Origin: Bacillus sp. V2I10
Lineage (GTDB): Bacteria > Bacillota > Bacilli > Bacillales > Bacillaceae
Reading direction: 5' to 3'
DNA length: 64,000 nt
Assembly: GCF_030817055.1 (NCBI RefSeq)
Contig: NZ_JAUSYV010000001.1
Coordinates: forward strand, 2,442,001 to 2,506,000
Part shown: positions 17,423 to 25,950 of the stretch, one piece after another
Position numbering within the stretch: the first letter of the stretch is position 1
Layout of the letters: each line of letters starts with the position of its first letter
Notes under the pieces: generated by a model
Told to the model about the DNA's origin: nothing
Databases searched by the model: none
What the model saw: the letters and a program-made list of their open reading frames with translations, nothing else
Position numbers and translations under genes: made by a program

Positions 17423-19255
17423 TTGATCGCATTGTATAAATTGAATAAATCACTAGAAGCAACCGTCACTCAGATATTAAGTGAACACGGTCATAAGCCT
17501 TCCTGCTTCCATTCAAAAAAAACAGTTATAGATCATATGATGAACCCATTTGTTCTAATTACGCCCTTAACTTATGTAAACGAGGTTCACTCACTTTCCA
17601 TTCCAATTGTTTCACTTTCCATTCACTTAAATGATTTCGAAAAAACAATAGAAGACCATGATCTTAATGAGAAAAATCCCCTTATTATAGTCTCAGAAGA
17701 AGAAAAAAAGTGGTTAGACACTGAAAATCATCTTAGGCATCAAAATCGTTATGAAATTTGCAGCAGGGAACAGGTTCACTTCGGTTACGCAAAGAAAAAC
17801 ACAACCATTCTTGTTCCTTCTTGGGAAAATAACCTTTCATTTGCACAACAATTGAAGAAACATCTCTTTTTTGTTCAGCCTTCAATGGATACGATTATTT
17901 CCGCTATTCGTCAGGCAATCCAATTAATCGATGTTACAAAAGAGATGTTTAAAGAAAAATATCAAGTGCAGGCTATTGTAGATTCTGCACATGATGGATT
18001 AATAGCAGTTGATCGGCAAGGGAAAATCACGCTGACCAATAATAATGCGAAAGTATTTCTGGGTTTGGAAGCAGAAGTTATAGGGCGAAATATTGCAGAT
18101 TATATCCCAAATTCAGATATGCTGAGAGTTCTGCAAACAGGTAAGAAGGAAATAGGGGATGTAGCCAAAATTCAGGACCGGCAATTCATGATTAATCGGT
18201 ATCCGGTTATTCTTAATAACACTGTTGTAGGAGCAGTATCCAATTTTAAAGAGATTACAGACCTGCAAAGGCTGGAAATGAAGTTAAGGAAAAAGCTGCA
18301 TGAGAATGGTCTGGAGGCTAAATATACGCTTAATGACATTGTTGGAGAAGCAAAAAAAATCTGTGAAGCAAAGGAACAGGCAAAGATTTTTGCGAAAACA
18401 GACGCTACGGTATTAATTACAGGGGAGTCTGGAACAGGAAAAGAATTATTTGCCCAGGGAATTCATTTACAAAGCACCAGAGCAATTGGACCTTTTGTTG
18501 CAGTTAATTGTGCCGCATTTCCTGAAAGTTTACTGGAGAGTGAACTATTTGGCTACGAGGAAGGTAGTTTTACTGGAGCAAGAAAAGGAGGAAAACAAGG
18601 ACTATTTGAATTGGCGCATGGCGGAACTTTATTTTTAGATGAAATAGGTGAAATGCCATTGCAAATTCAGGCGCACTTATTAAGAGTTTTACAGGAGAGG
18701 TCAATTCGAAGGATTGGGGGCAAGCGTACTATACCCGTGAATGTCCGTATTATCGCAGCAACCAATTCAAATATTGAATCCGAAATTGGAAATAAGCGGT
18801 TTAGAAATGATTTATACTATCGTTTAAATGTGCTTTCACTTGATTTGCCGCCATTACGCACAAGGCTTGCGGATATTCCCCTCCTTACCCGCCATTTTAT
18901 CCAGCAATTCAATGAACAGCATCGCAAACAAATAGAAAAGATTGATGAAGACTTTTTTTCAGTATTACAAGAGTATCACTGGCCGGGAAATATCCGTGAG
19001 TTAAGAAATGTCCTGGAACGAATTGTCTTGCTTCAACAAGATTCAGTCATATCTGCAAAAGATGCCTCGTTTTTTTATCCAAAACTTAGAATAAACAGAT
19101 CCCACACAACTGCTGGCAATGCAACCATTAAAGGAAAAGAAAGAGATTTAATTCAAGTTGCGCTCCAGCAATATGAAAGTAAGTCAGAAGCAGCAAAATC
19201 ACTTGGAATTGATCGATCGACCCTTTGGCGGAAAATCAAAGAATATAAGCTTTAG
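17423..19255 (+). CDS. sigma-54-dependent activator, PrpR_N-PAS-AAA-Fis architecture
   Basis: 610 residues from a TTG start that has AAAGGAG 10 bases upstream; longer in-frame starts at 17327 and 17387 lack a site. The N-terminal ~160 residues resemble the PrpR ligand-sensing domain, followed by a PAS domain (about 175-285), the AAA+ domain with GESGTGKELFAQ, EEGSFTGARKG (the sigma-54 contact loop is GSFTGA instead of GAFTGA), GGTLFLDEIGEMP and a C-terminal Fis helix-turn-helix (SKSEAAKSLGIDRSTLWRKIKEYKL). It almost certainly drives the -24/-12 promoter at 19364-19380 and the operon behind it. Confidence 0.92.
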   Translation: MIALYKLNKSLEATVTQILSEHGHKPSCFHSKKTVIDHMMNPFVLITPLTYVNEVHSLSIPIVSLSIHLNDFEKTIEDHDLNEKNPLIIVSEEEKKWLDTENHLRHQNRYEICSREQVHFGYAKKNTTILVPSWENNLSFAQQLKKHLFFVQPSMDTIISAIRQAIQLIDVTKEMFKEKYQVQAIVDSAHDGLIAVDRQGKITLTNNNAKVFLGLEAEVIGRNIADYIPNSDMLRVLQTGKKEIGDVAKIQDRQFMINRYPVILNNTVVGAVSNFKEITDLQRLEMKLRKKLHENGLEAKYTLNDIVGEAKKICEAKEQAKIFAKTDATVLITGESGTGKELFAQGIHLQSTRAIGPFVAVNCAAFPESLLESELFGYEEGSFTGARKGGKQGLFELAHGGTLFLDEIGEMPLQIQAHLLRVLQERSIRRIGGKRTIPVNVRIIAATNSNIESEIGNKRFRNDLYYRLNVLSLDLPPLRTRLADIPLLTRHFIQQFNEQHRKQIEKIDEDFFSVLQEYHWPGNIRELRNVLERIVLLQQDSVISAKDASFFYPKLRINRSHTTAGNATIKGKERDLIQVALQQYESKSEAAKSLGIDRSTLWRKIKEYKL

Positions 19256-19291
19256 TGTTTTAATCTGAAACACATGATGTAAAATGAAACA
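19256..19291. promoter_or_regulatory. candidate upstream activating sequence for the sigma-54 activator
   Basis: TGTTTTAATCTGAAACA (19256-19272) has TGTTT/AAACA arms; TGAAACA recurs at 19266 and 19285, 19 bp apart. It lies about 90-110 bp upstream of the -24/-12 promoter, a normal distance for an enhancer-type site. Confidence 0.45.
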
Positions 19292-19363
19292 TTAATAATA
19301 GATGCTCAGAATTTTTATACTTTAAAACGCCTTTATAATTCAGAATATTTTAAATTAACAGAA

Positions 19364-19380
19364 TTGGCATGGAACTTGCA
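19364..19380 (+). promoter_or_regulatory. sigma-54 (-24/-12) promoter
   Basis: TTGGCATGGAACTTGCA matches the sigma-54 consensus at both the GG (-24) and GC (-12) elements with correct spacing. It is 38 bp upstream of the first structural gene and 109 bp after the activator's stop codon. Confidence 0.9.
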
Positions 19381-19417
19381 TTAATAATTTATTAACAGAA
19401 CAAAAAGAGGTGATAGC

Positions 19418-20503
19418 TTGCAACATTTCTCAATAGCCGCCATACCTGGAGATGGAATTGGACCTGAAGTCATGGCAGAAGGATTAAAAACATTAAAGAG
19501 AATTGAGGAACTCCACGGAGGAATTCATTTCTCCATAGACACATTTGATTGGAATTGTGATTACTACTTAAAACATGGAAAGATGATGCCGGAAAATGGC
19601 TTGGACATTCTGCGGGATTACGATGTCATTCTGCTTGGAGCAATTGGTGCTCCAACTGTGCCTGATCACATTTCAGTATGGCAACTGATCTTGCCCATTC
19701 GCAGGGCCTTTCAGCAGTATATCAATTTGAGGCCTATTAAACTATTAAGAGGTTTGAACAGTCCCCTCCGGTATAAAGCTCATGATGATTTGAATTTTGT
19801 TGTTGTCCGTGAAAATACTGAAGGGGAATACTCCAACATGGGAGGGCGCCTTCACGAGAATACTCCTTTTGAGCTGGCGGTACAAAATAATGTTTTTACG
19901 AGATATGGAAGCGAAAGAGTCATCAAATATGCCTATTCGCTTGCTGAAAAAAGACCTAAGAGAAGGCTGACGGCAGCAACAAAATCGAATGGTATAAATC
20001 ACTCGATGCCTTTCTGGGATGAAATCGTCAGAGAAGTCGGCATGCATCATCCGAACATCAAGACTGATATTTATCATATTGATGCACTGGCTGCTTACTT
20101 TATTACAAGACCGGAAGAATTGGATGTAGTTGTTGGCAGCAACCTGTTTGGCGATATTTTAACTGATCTGGGCGCAGCCATTGTCGGTGGCCTTGGTCTT
20201 GCGCCTTCTGGAAACATTAATCCGGAAAAAAACTATCCGTCGATGTTCGAACCGATTCATGGTTCTGCACCTGACATCGCCGGAAAAGGAATTGCCAATC
20301 CTATTGCACAAATCTGGAGTATTAGCTTAATGATGGAGCATCTTGGCTTTTCTGATATAGGCGACTTGATCGTTTCTTCTATTGAAGAGGTTCTTCTTGA
20401 ACAAAAAGTGTCTACCCCTGATCTCGGCGGTAAAAATACGACAAGTGAATTTGGAGAAGCCATTCACCAGAAAATGACCAAAATGAGCATGAATTCTATA
20501 TAA
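19418..20503 (+). CDS. NAD-dependent beta-decarboxylating dehydrogenase, tartrate/D-malate (TtuC/DmlA) type; candidate 3,3-dimethylmalate dehydrogenase
   Basis: 361 residues of the isocitrate/isopropylmalate dehydrogenase superfamily: PGDGIGPEVMAEG at the start, VVRENTEGEYSNMGGRLHE, TAATKSNGINHS, NLFGDILTDLGAAIVGGLGLAPSGNI and FEPIHGSAPDIAGKG. The enzymes oxidise a 2-hydroxyacid with a beta-carboxylate and lose CO2. The best-known relatives use D-malate or tartrate; in the context proposed here the substrate would be 3,3-dimethylmalate, giving 2-ketoisovalerate. The TTG start follows AAAGAGGTGATAGC. It is the first gene of a nine-gene sigma-54 operon. Confidence 0.88.
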   Translation: MQHFSIAAIPGDGIGPEVMAEGLKTLKRIEELHGGIHFSIDTFDWNCDYYLKHGKMMPENGLDILRDYDVILLGAIGAPTVPDHISVWQLILPIRRAFQQYINLRPIKLLRGLNSPLRYKAHDDLNFVVVRENTEGEYSNMGGRLHENTPFELAVQNNVFTRYGSERVIKYAYSLAEKRPKRRLTAATKSNGINHSMPFWDEIVREVGMHHPNIKTDIYHIDALAAYFITRPEELDVVVGSNLFGDILTDLGAAIVGGLGLAPSGNINPEKNYPSMFEPIHGSAPDIAGKGIANPIAQIWSISLMMEHLGFSDIGDLIVSSIEEVLLEQKVSTPDLGGKNTTSEFGEAIHQKMTKMSMNSI

Positions 20504-20513
20504 GGAGATGAAA

Positions 20514-21965
20514 ATGATGACTGAGACACAAACTTCCCTGCTGAATCAAAAAAACTTCCATTTATACATTAATGGAGAACAAATTCACACTGTCGATCAT
20601 ATTCCTGTCTACCATAAGTACACAGGTGAAGTGATTGCATCAATCTCTAAATCGGAAAAACAACATGTGAATCAAGCTGTGAGTGCAGCTGAAAAAATCT
20701 TTAAATCAGACAAATTAACTGCCTATCAACGATCTAATATTCTATCAAAAGCAGCAGACTTAATGGAACAAAGACGGGAGGATTTTGAGATTTCATTAGT
20801 AAGAGAGGTTGGAAAAACACGCAAAGATGCATCAGGGGAACTGGATCGCACGATTAACACGATTCGTTTGTCTGCTGAAGAAGCTAAACGAATAGCAGGA
20901 GAAATGATTCCTCTTCAGGCGACGGAAGGTTCAGATAAACGTCTGGGATTTACCATTCGTGTTCCTAAAGGGGTCATAGGAGTGATTACCCCATTCAATT
21001 ATCCTTTATTATTGGGCATCCATAAAATAGCGCCCGCTCTTGCGGCTGGAAACACCATTGTAATTAAGCCTGCAACTTCAACTCCTCTTGCAACCTTTCA
21101 GTTAGTAGAACTCTTAGAAGAGGCAGGTCTTCCTAAGGGATATGTGAACATCATAACCGGAGCAGGAAGTGAAGTGGGTGAATGGCTATTGGAAGATGAA
21201 CGAATTGCCATGTATACGTTCACGGGTTCTGGTGAAGTAGGCAAGCATATTAAAGAACGAAGCGGACTGAGGCCTGTAGCGCTTGAACTGGGAAACAATT
21301 CTCCAAATATTGTTCATCATGATGCAGATCTCAATCTTGCTGCAAAACTGACAGCCAGCCGGAGTTTTCATAATGCTGGACAGGCCTGTATAGCTGTACA
21401 GCGCTTATATGTCCATCAATCGGTATTAAAAGAGTTTACGGAAAACTACTTATCGCATGTTCAGCAGCTGATAGTCGGCGATCCTGAAAAAACAGAAACA
21501 GATGTGGGCCCGATGATCAGTGAGAAAGATGCTATTCGATCAGAGGAATGGGTGAGAGAAGCCATAGAACAAGGAGCCAAATCTTTGCTTCCATTAAAGA
21601 GGGAAGGGGCGGTCTTATATCCAGTGGTACTTGTTGACACAAATCCTGCCATGAAGGTGGTGTGTAAAGAAGTCTTTGCCCCGATCGTTTGTATCATCCC
21701 TTATCAAGATATTGAAGAGGCATTTCATTCGGCTAATCAATCAGAATATGGTTTACAGGCAGGAATTTTCACACGTGATTTGCAGCTGGCTATGAGGGCG
21801 GCAAAAGTGCTGGAATACGGTGGAGTCATTATTAATGATGTATCCACTTATCGTAATGACGTTATGCCTTATGGGGGAGTGAAAAACAGTGGCCTTGGGA
21901 AGGAAGGGCCGCACTATGCGATTCAAGAAATGACAGATGAACGAATGGTGGTGATGAACCTGTGA
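20514..21965 (+). CDS. aldehyde dehydrogenase; candidate aldopantoate (dehydropantoate) dehydrogenase
   Basis: A 483-residue NAD(P)-dependent ALDH. Seen: the cofactor-binding TPFNYPLLLGIHKIAPALAAGNTIVIKPA, FTGSGEVGKHI, the general-base region LELGNNSPNIV and the catalytic cysteine in NAGQACIAVQRLYVH. Three ATGs occur in a row; 20508 abuts the AAGGAG site, so 20514 or 20517 is the true start. It overlaps the next gene by 4 bp. Substrate is inferred only from context: it would oxidise the aldehyde made by the SDR to a dicarboxylic acid for the dehydrogenase upstream. Confidence 0.87.
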   Translation: MMTETQTSLLNQKNFHLYINGEQIHTVDHIPVYHKYTGEVIASISKSEKQHVNQAVSAAEKIFKSDKLTAYQRSNILSKAADLMEQRREDFEISLVREVGKTRKDASGELDRTINTIRLSAEEAKRIAGEMIPLQATEGSDKRLGFTIRVPKGVIGVITPFNYPLLLGIHKIAPALAAGNTIVIKPATSTPLATFQLVELLEEAGLPKGYVNIITGAGSEVGEWLLEDERIAMYTFTGSGEVGKHIKERSGLRPVALELGNNSPNIVHHDADLNLAAKLTASRSFHNAGQACIAVQRLYVHQSVLKEFTENYLSHVQQLIVGDPEKTETDVGPMISEKDAIRSEEWVREAIEQGAKSLLPLKREGAVLYPVVLVDTNPAMKVVCKEVFAPIVCIIPYQDIEEAFHSANQSEYGLQAGIFTRDLQLAMRAAKVLEYGGVIINDVSTYRNDVMPYGGVKNSGLGKEGPHYAIQEMTDERMVVMNL

Positions 21966-22735
21966 CTGCACGATTGTTAGAAGGAAAAACAGCCATTATT
22001 ACAGGTGCGGGCTCAGGTATGGGAAAAGCTGCAGCCAAATTGTTTGCAGCACAAGGGGCAAACGTGGTTCTATCTGACATAAATAAAGATGCAGCAGACC
22101 AGACGGCGAAAGAAATAGAACGCACAGGACACGTTAAAACGGTTCACACGGATGTAGGAGATGACGAAAGCGTCCAAAATCTTGTCAAAGAGGCATTTAA
22201 TGAATTTGAAGATATAGATGTTCTGATTAATTGTGCTGGCGTTCCGCAATTCTTTACCCCGATAGAAGAAATGAGCTTAGGTGAATGGGATAAAATTATG
22301 TCGGTTAACTTGAAATCGATTTTTCTAACCACACGTCATCTTGTTCCAATTATGAAAAGAAAGGAAAAAGGATCGATTATAAACATTGCATCGATTGCAG
22401 GAATAAGAGCAAGGCCTGGATTAAATGCCTATTGTGCATCTAAAGGAGCAGCGATTATGTTAACCAGGGCATTGGCGCTAGAATTGGCTCCTTTTAAAAT
22501 ACGGGTCAATGCCATTAATCCAGGCCCTGCTGAAACACCAATGCTTGAGAGATTTTTACCGGGAAATTCCCAAAAAGTAGAAGAGGATAAAAAGAAAATT
22601 TTTCTTGAAAGTGTTCCTTTAGGTACGTTAATTCAGCCGGAGGATATTGCCCAAGCGGCACTATATCTTGCTTCTGATCTCGCCAGGGCTGTTACTGGGG
22701 AAATCATGAATGTTGATGGGGGAAGGGGAGTGTAA
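21962..22735 (+). CDS. short-chain dehydrogenase/reductase (SDR); candidate pantoate 4-dehydrogenase
   Basis: 257 residues of classical SDR: TGAGSGMG cofactor loop (15-22), NCAG, serine in INIASIAG, and YCASKG with catalytic Tyr and Lys. The GTG start overlaps the ALDH stop (GTGA), showing translational coupling. Classical SDRs of this size oxidise a primary or secondary alcohol with NAD(P). Next to an ALDH it is the natural alcohol-to-aldehyde step. The ending GEIMNVDGGRGV is the family C-terminus. Confidence 0.87.
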   Translation: MTARLLEGKTAIITGAGSGMGKAAAKLFAAQGANVVLSDINKDAADQTAKEIERTGHVKTVHTDVGDDESVQNLVKEAFNEFEDIDVLINCAGVPQFFTPIEEMSLGEWDKIMSVNLKSIFLTTRHLVPIMKRKEKGSIINIASIAGIRARPGLNAYCASKGAAIMLTRALALELAPFKIRVNAINPGPAETPMLERFLPGNSQKVEEDKKKIFLESVPLGTLIQPEDIAQAALYLASDLARAVTGEIMNVDGGRGV

Positions 22736-23598
22736 TGAGTAAACCATTCATCCAAATAGATGGAATTTCATTTGAATATACAATTAACAACCAAAAGACA
22801 GTTCCTGTTCTGCAGAACGTTTCCTTTGATGTACATCCGGGTGAATATGTGGCGATAATCGGACATAATGGCTCTGGAAAATCAACGCTGTCCAAACATC
22901 TTAACGGAATTCTAAAACCGCAGCTGGGCGATATTTATGTGGATGGTTTAAATACCAGAGATAGCGGACTGCTCCGTGAGATTCGTCAAAAAGTAGGGAT
23001 GGTCTTTCAGCATCCCGATAACCAGATTGTCTCGACTATTGTTGAAGATGATGTAGCTTTTGGGCTGGAGAATATCGGAGTACCTGCTTCAGAAATGAAG
23101 GCAAGAATTGATTTCGCATTAGAAGCGGTTGGGATGAGTGAATTTCGGAAACGCCCTCCTCATCATCTCTCAGGAGGCCAAAAGCAGCGGGTTGCTATTG
23201 CAGGGATCCTTGCGATGAAGCCTGATTGCATTGTGCTGGATGAAGCAACCAGTATGCTTGACACGTTTGGAAGAAGAGATATTCTGGATGTCGTCCGCAA
23301 GCTTAATAACGACGGAATGACGATCATTACTGTAACCCACCATATGTCAGAGGTAGCTGAAGCAAGCCGGGTTATTGTCATTGAAAAAGGTCAAATCGTA
23401 ATGGATGGTGCACCAAGAGAAATTTTTCAGCAGCATGAACTGCTGCATCGATTGCAGCTGGATGTCCCTGTAGCCAGCCAATTAGCAAGGCTGATTCATA
23501 AACATGACAATGAATATGAGGCTGATTTGATTCATAATGACGAGATCATTCAAGAGGTCATCCGTTTATCAGCTAAAAGAGGGGTGTATGCAGGTTGA
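22735..23598 (+). CDS. ecfA1: ECF transporter ATPase, EcfA1 type
   Basis: 287 residues. Walker A GHNGSGKST (about 43-51), Q-loop VFQHPDNQ, signature LSGGQKQR, Walker B CIVLDEATSM. The Asn-Gln in the Q-loop and the C-terminal coupling-helix groove are typical of EcfA. It shares one base with the SDR stop and overlaps the next gene by 4 bp. The housekeeping ecfA1A2T set of Bacilli sits in the ribosomal-protein region; this is a second, dedicated set embedded in a catabolic operon. Confidence 0.92.
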   Translation: MSKPFIQIDGISFEYTINNQKTVPVLQNVSFDVHPGEYVAIIGHNGSGKSTLSKHLNGILKPQLGDIYVDGLNTRDSGLLREIRQKVGMVFQHPDNQIVSTIVEDDVAFGLENIGVPASEMKARIDFALEAVGMSEFRKRPPHHLSGGQKQRVAIAGILAMKPDCIVLDEATSMLDTFGRRDILDVVRKLNNDGMTIITVTHHMSEVAEASRVIVIEKGQIVMDGAPREIFQQHELLHRLQLDVPVASQLARLIHKHDNEYEADLIHNDEIIQEVIRLSAKRGVYAG

Positions 23599-24467
23599 GC
23601 GAATTTCCCATTCTTGAAGTGAAGGACTTACACCATATCTATATGGAAAAGACACCTCTTGAACACAAGGCCCTCTCTGGAGTAAGTTTACGTGTTGATA
23701 AGGGAGAATGTATAGCCATTATTGGACATACAGGGTCAGGTAAATCGACTTTAATTCAGCACTTTAATGGGCTGATGCGGCCCCAGCAGGGTAATGTGAT
23801 AGTGAATGGCCAGCATTTATCTAATCCAAAGCTAGATGTAAAAGCGCTGCGGAGAAAGGTCGGCCTTGTGTTTCAGAATCCAGAGGATCAGATTTTTGAA
23901 AAATTGATCGGTGATGATATTGCTTATGGCCCATTAAAGATGGGACTTCCTTTAAAAGAAGTAAGAGACCGTGTGAAATGGGCAATGGAATTGGTTGGGC
24001 TTTCATTTGAAGATTTGAAAGACCGTGCTGCCTATGCCTTAAGCGGCGGCCAAAAAAGAAAAGTCGCTCTGGCCGGAGTGCTGGCTTTAAAGCCGGAAAT
24101 TTTGGTATTGGACGAGCCGACAGCAGGCCTTGATCCGAGGTCAAGACAGGAACTTTTGGAGCAAATCGTTCAGTTGAACAAAAAGGAAAATATGACAGTC
24201 ATTTTTGTCTCTCACAACATGGAAGAAGTGGCGTATTTAGCAAATAGAATTTACGTTTTAGCAGAAGGAAGAAATCTGATTGAAGGAACACCGGGAAACA
24301 TTTTCGGTAATTCTGAAATCCTGGCAAAACATCATATTGGAGCACCGCAAACTGTGGAGATTCTGGCGCAGCTAAAAGATCGGGGATATACTGTCAATCT
24401 TAATGCATATGAAATAGAGGCTGCAGCAAAAGAACTGGTTTCTGTCATCCAGTCAAATAGGAGGTGA
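23595..24467 (+). CDS. ecfA2: ECF transporter ATPase, EcfA2 type
   Basis: 290 residues. GHTGSGKST Walker A, VFQNPEDQIFE Q-loop, LSGGQKRK signature, ILVLDEPTAGLDP Walker B. Partner of EcfA1; the two differ clearly, as expected for a heterodimer. TTG start (4-bp overlap with ecfA1). The 3' end overlaps ecfT by 4 bp. Confidence 0.92.
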   Translation: MSEFPILEVKDLHHIYMEKTPLEHKALSGVSLRVDKGECIAIIGHTGSGKSTLIQHFNGLMRPQQGNVIVNGQHLSNPKLDVKALRRKVGLVFQNPEDQIFEKLIGDDIAYGPLKMGLPLKEVRDRVKWAMELVGLSFEDLKDRAAYALSGGQKRKVALAGVLALKPEILVLDEPTAGLDPRSRQELLEQIVQLNKKENMTVIFVSHNMEEVAYLANRIYVLAEGRNLIEGTPGNIFGNSEILAKHHIGAPQTVEILAQLKDRGYTVNLNAYEIEAAAKELVSVIQSNRR

Positions 24468-25318
24468 GGAAAATGGCTGGTTTTGAATTCGAGTTGACCC
24501 GGAATATTACCATAGGGCAGTATTTGCCGACAGGTTCACTCATTCATCGTATGGATCCCCGGATGAAGCTCTTAGCATTTACCATCCTTGTCATTGCAAT
24601 GGCTATTTGTGACACATATGGGGGAAACATAATCGCGCTTGCTTTTGCATGTTATTTATTTTATATATCACGTATTCCAATTAGCTATGGTTTGTCAGGA
24701 GTCAAACCGGCTGTACCTTTCATTTTAATATTAGCGGTATTGCAGCTGTTATTCTATAGCGAAATTGCTTCAGGCGGAACGGTTTTTGTCGATTATGGAT
24801 TTATTCTAATTACTAGTGACAGCGTTCGTCTGGTAATCGTTTCAGCCCTTCGTTTTATAGAAATCATTTTTTTAAGCAGTGTTTTAACCTTAAGCACTTC
24901 AACCACTCAAATTACACATGGGATCGAAAGTCTGTTAAGACCTTTAAAGCATGTTAAGTTTCCGGTTCATGAATTTGCTTTAATCATTACGATTGCGATT
25001 CGCTTTGTTCCTACATTTGCAATGGAAATGGAAAAAATGATGAAAGCTCAAGCCTCTAGAGGTGCAGAATTTGGCACAGGAGCATGGTGGAGAATTATCC
25101 AGCGAACCAAGGATGTATTTCCGATTATCATTCCACTATTCAATGTTGCGATGGCGAGAGCTGAAGATTTAGTGCTTGCGATGGAATCCAGATGCTATAC
25201 CCCGGGGAGTGAACGGTCAATTTATACAAAGTATAAAGCTCAAAGCAGGGATTATAGTGCACTTCTTTTCTGTATTCTGTTTACTATTCTATTATTGGCA
25301 TTTCCATTTCCCTATTAG
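24464..25318 (+). CDS. ecfT: ECF transporter transmembrane coupling protein EcfT
   Basis: 284 residues with about five membrane segments. Family signposts: SLIHRMDPRMKL near residues 25-36 and two Ala/Ser-Arg-Gly-type coupling motifs, AQASRGAEFG (about 197) and AMESRCYTPG (about 237), which seat the ATPases. It joins the A1/A2 motor to a substrate-binding S protein, encoded 75 bp downstream. Confidence 0.9.
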   Translation: MRKMAGFEFELTRNITIGQYLPTGSLIHRMDPRMKLLAFTILVIAMAICDTYGGNIIALAFACYLFYISRIPISYGLSGVKPAVPFILILAVLQLLFYSEIASGGTVFVDYGFILITSDSVRLVIVSALRFIEIIFLSSVLTLSTSTTQITHGIESLLRPLKHVKFPVHEFALIITIAIRFVPTFAMEMEKMMKAQASRGAEFGTGAWWRIIQRTKDVFPIIIPLFNVAMARAEDLVLAMESRCYTPGSERSIYTKYKAQSRDYSALLFCILFTILLLAFPFPY

Positions 25319-25392
25319 ATTTTAATCCATATCTATTATTAAAAAATGGAATACCATTCTAGCTATCTGAAAAAAATAAGGAGGGTAATTGA

Positions 25393-25950
25393 ATGGAAAA
25401 AGGTCTAACCACTAGAAAGATTGTCATTGCTGGAGTATTAGGAGCAGTAGCTATTTTGCTTGGTGTCACCCGATTAGGTTTTATTCCTGTTCCAACTGCA
25501 GCAGGAAACGCTACCATCATGCATGTCCCGGCAATCATCGGAGGAGTCATGCAAGGCCCGTTTGTTGGACTGGTCATTGGACTGATCTTCGGTGTGTCTT
25601 CGTTCCTTGATGCAACCATTCCGTTATTTAAAGACCCGCTGGTTGCTATACTGCCGCGATTATTTATTGGAGTAACAGCCTATTTATCTTACATTTCCTT
25701 GAAGAGAGTCAACGAGTATGCCGCTATTGGGGTGGCGGGATTTGTAGGAGCGTTTACCAATACGCTGCTTGTTTTGACAATGGCGGTCATTAGAGGATAT
25801 ATTGCTCCAGGTGTCGCGGTTACGATTGCTGTAACAAACGGAATACCGGAAGCAATTGTTTCCGTGATCATTACGCTGGCAGTGGTTGTCGCATGGAAAA
25901 AGCTGGACCATAGCGGAAACAAGAAATCAAAGATTTCTGGAGAAATGTAG
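25393..25950 (+). CDS. ECF transporter S component (PF12822-like); candidate pantothenate/pantoyl-compound binder
   Basis: 185 residues, six membrane helices. The N-terminal RKIVIAGVLGAVAILLG and NATIMHVPAIIGGVMQGPFVG blocks are typical of the ECF_trnsprt family that includes the pantothenate (PanT) and folate S proteins. It gives the transporter its specificity, which is not readable from sequence; the neighbours suggest a vitamin-like amide. A good AAGGAGGG site follows a 75-bp gap. One base overlap with the next gene. Confidence 0.85.
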   Translation: MEKGLTTRKIVIAGVLGAVAILLGVTRLGFIPVPTAAGNATIMHVPAIIGGVMQGPFVGLVIGLIFGVSSFLDATIPLFKDPLVAILPRLFIGVTAYLSYISLKRVNEYAAIGVAGFVGAFTNTLLVLTMAVIRGYIAPGVAVTIAVTNGIPEAIVSVIITLAVVVAWKKLDHSGNKKSKISGEM

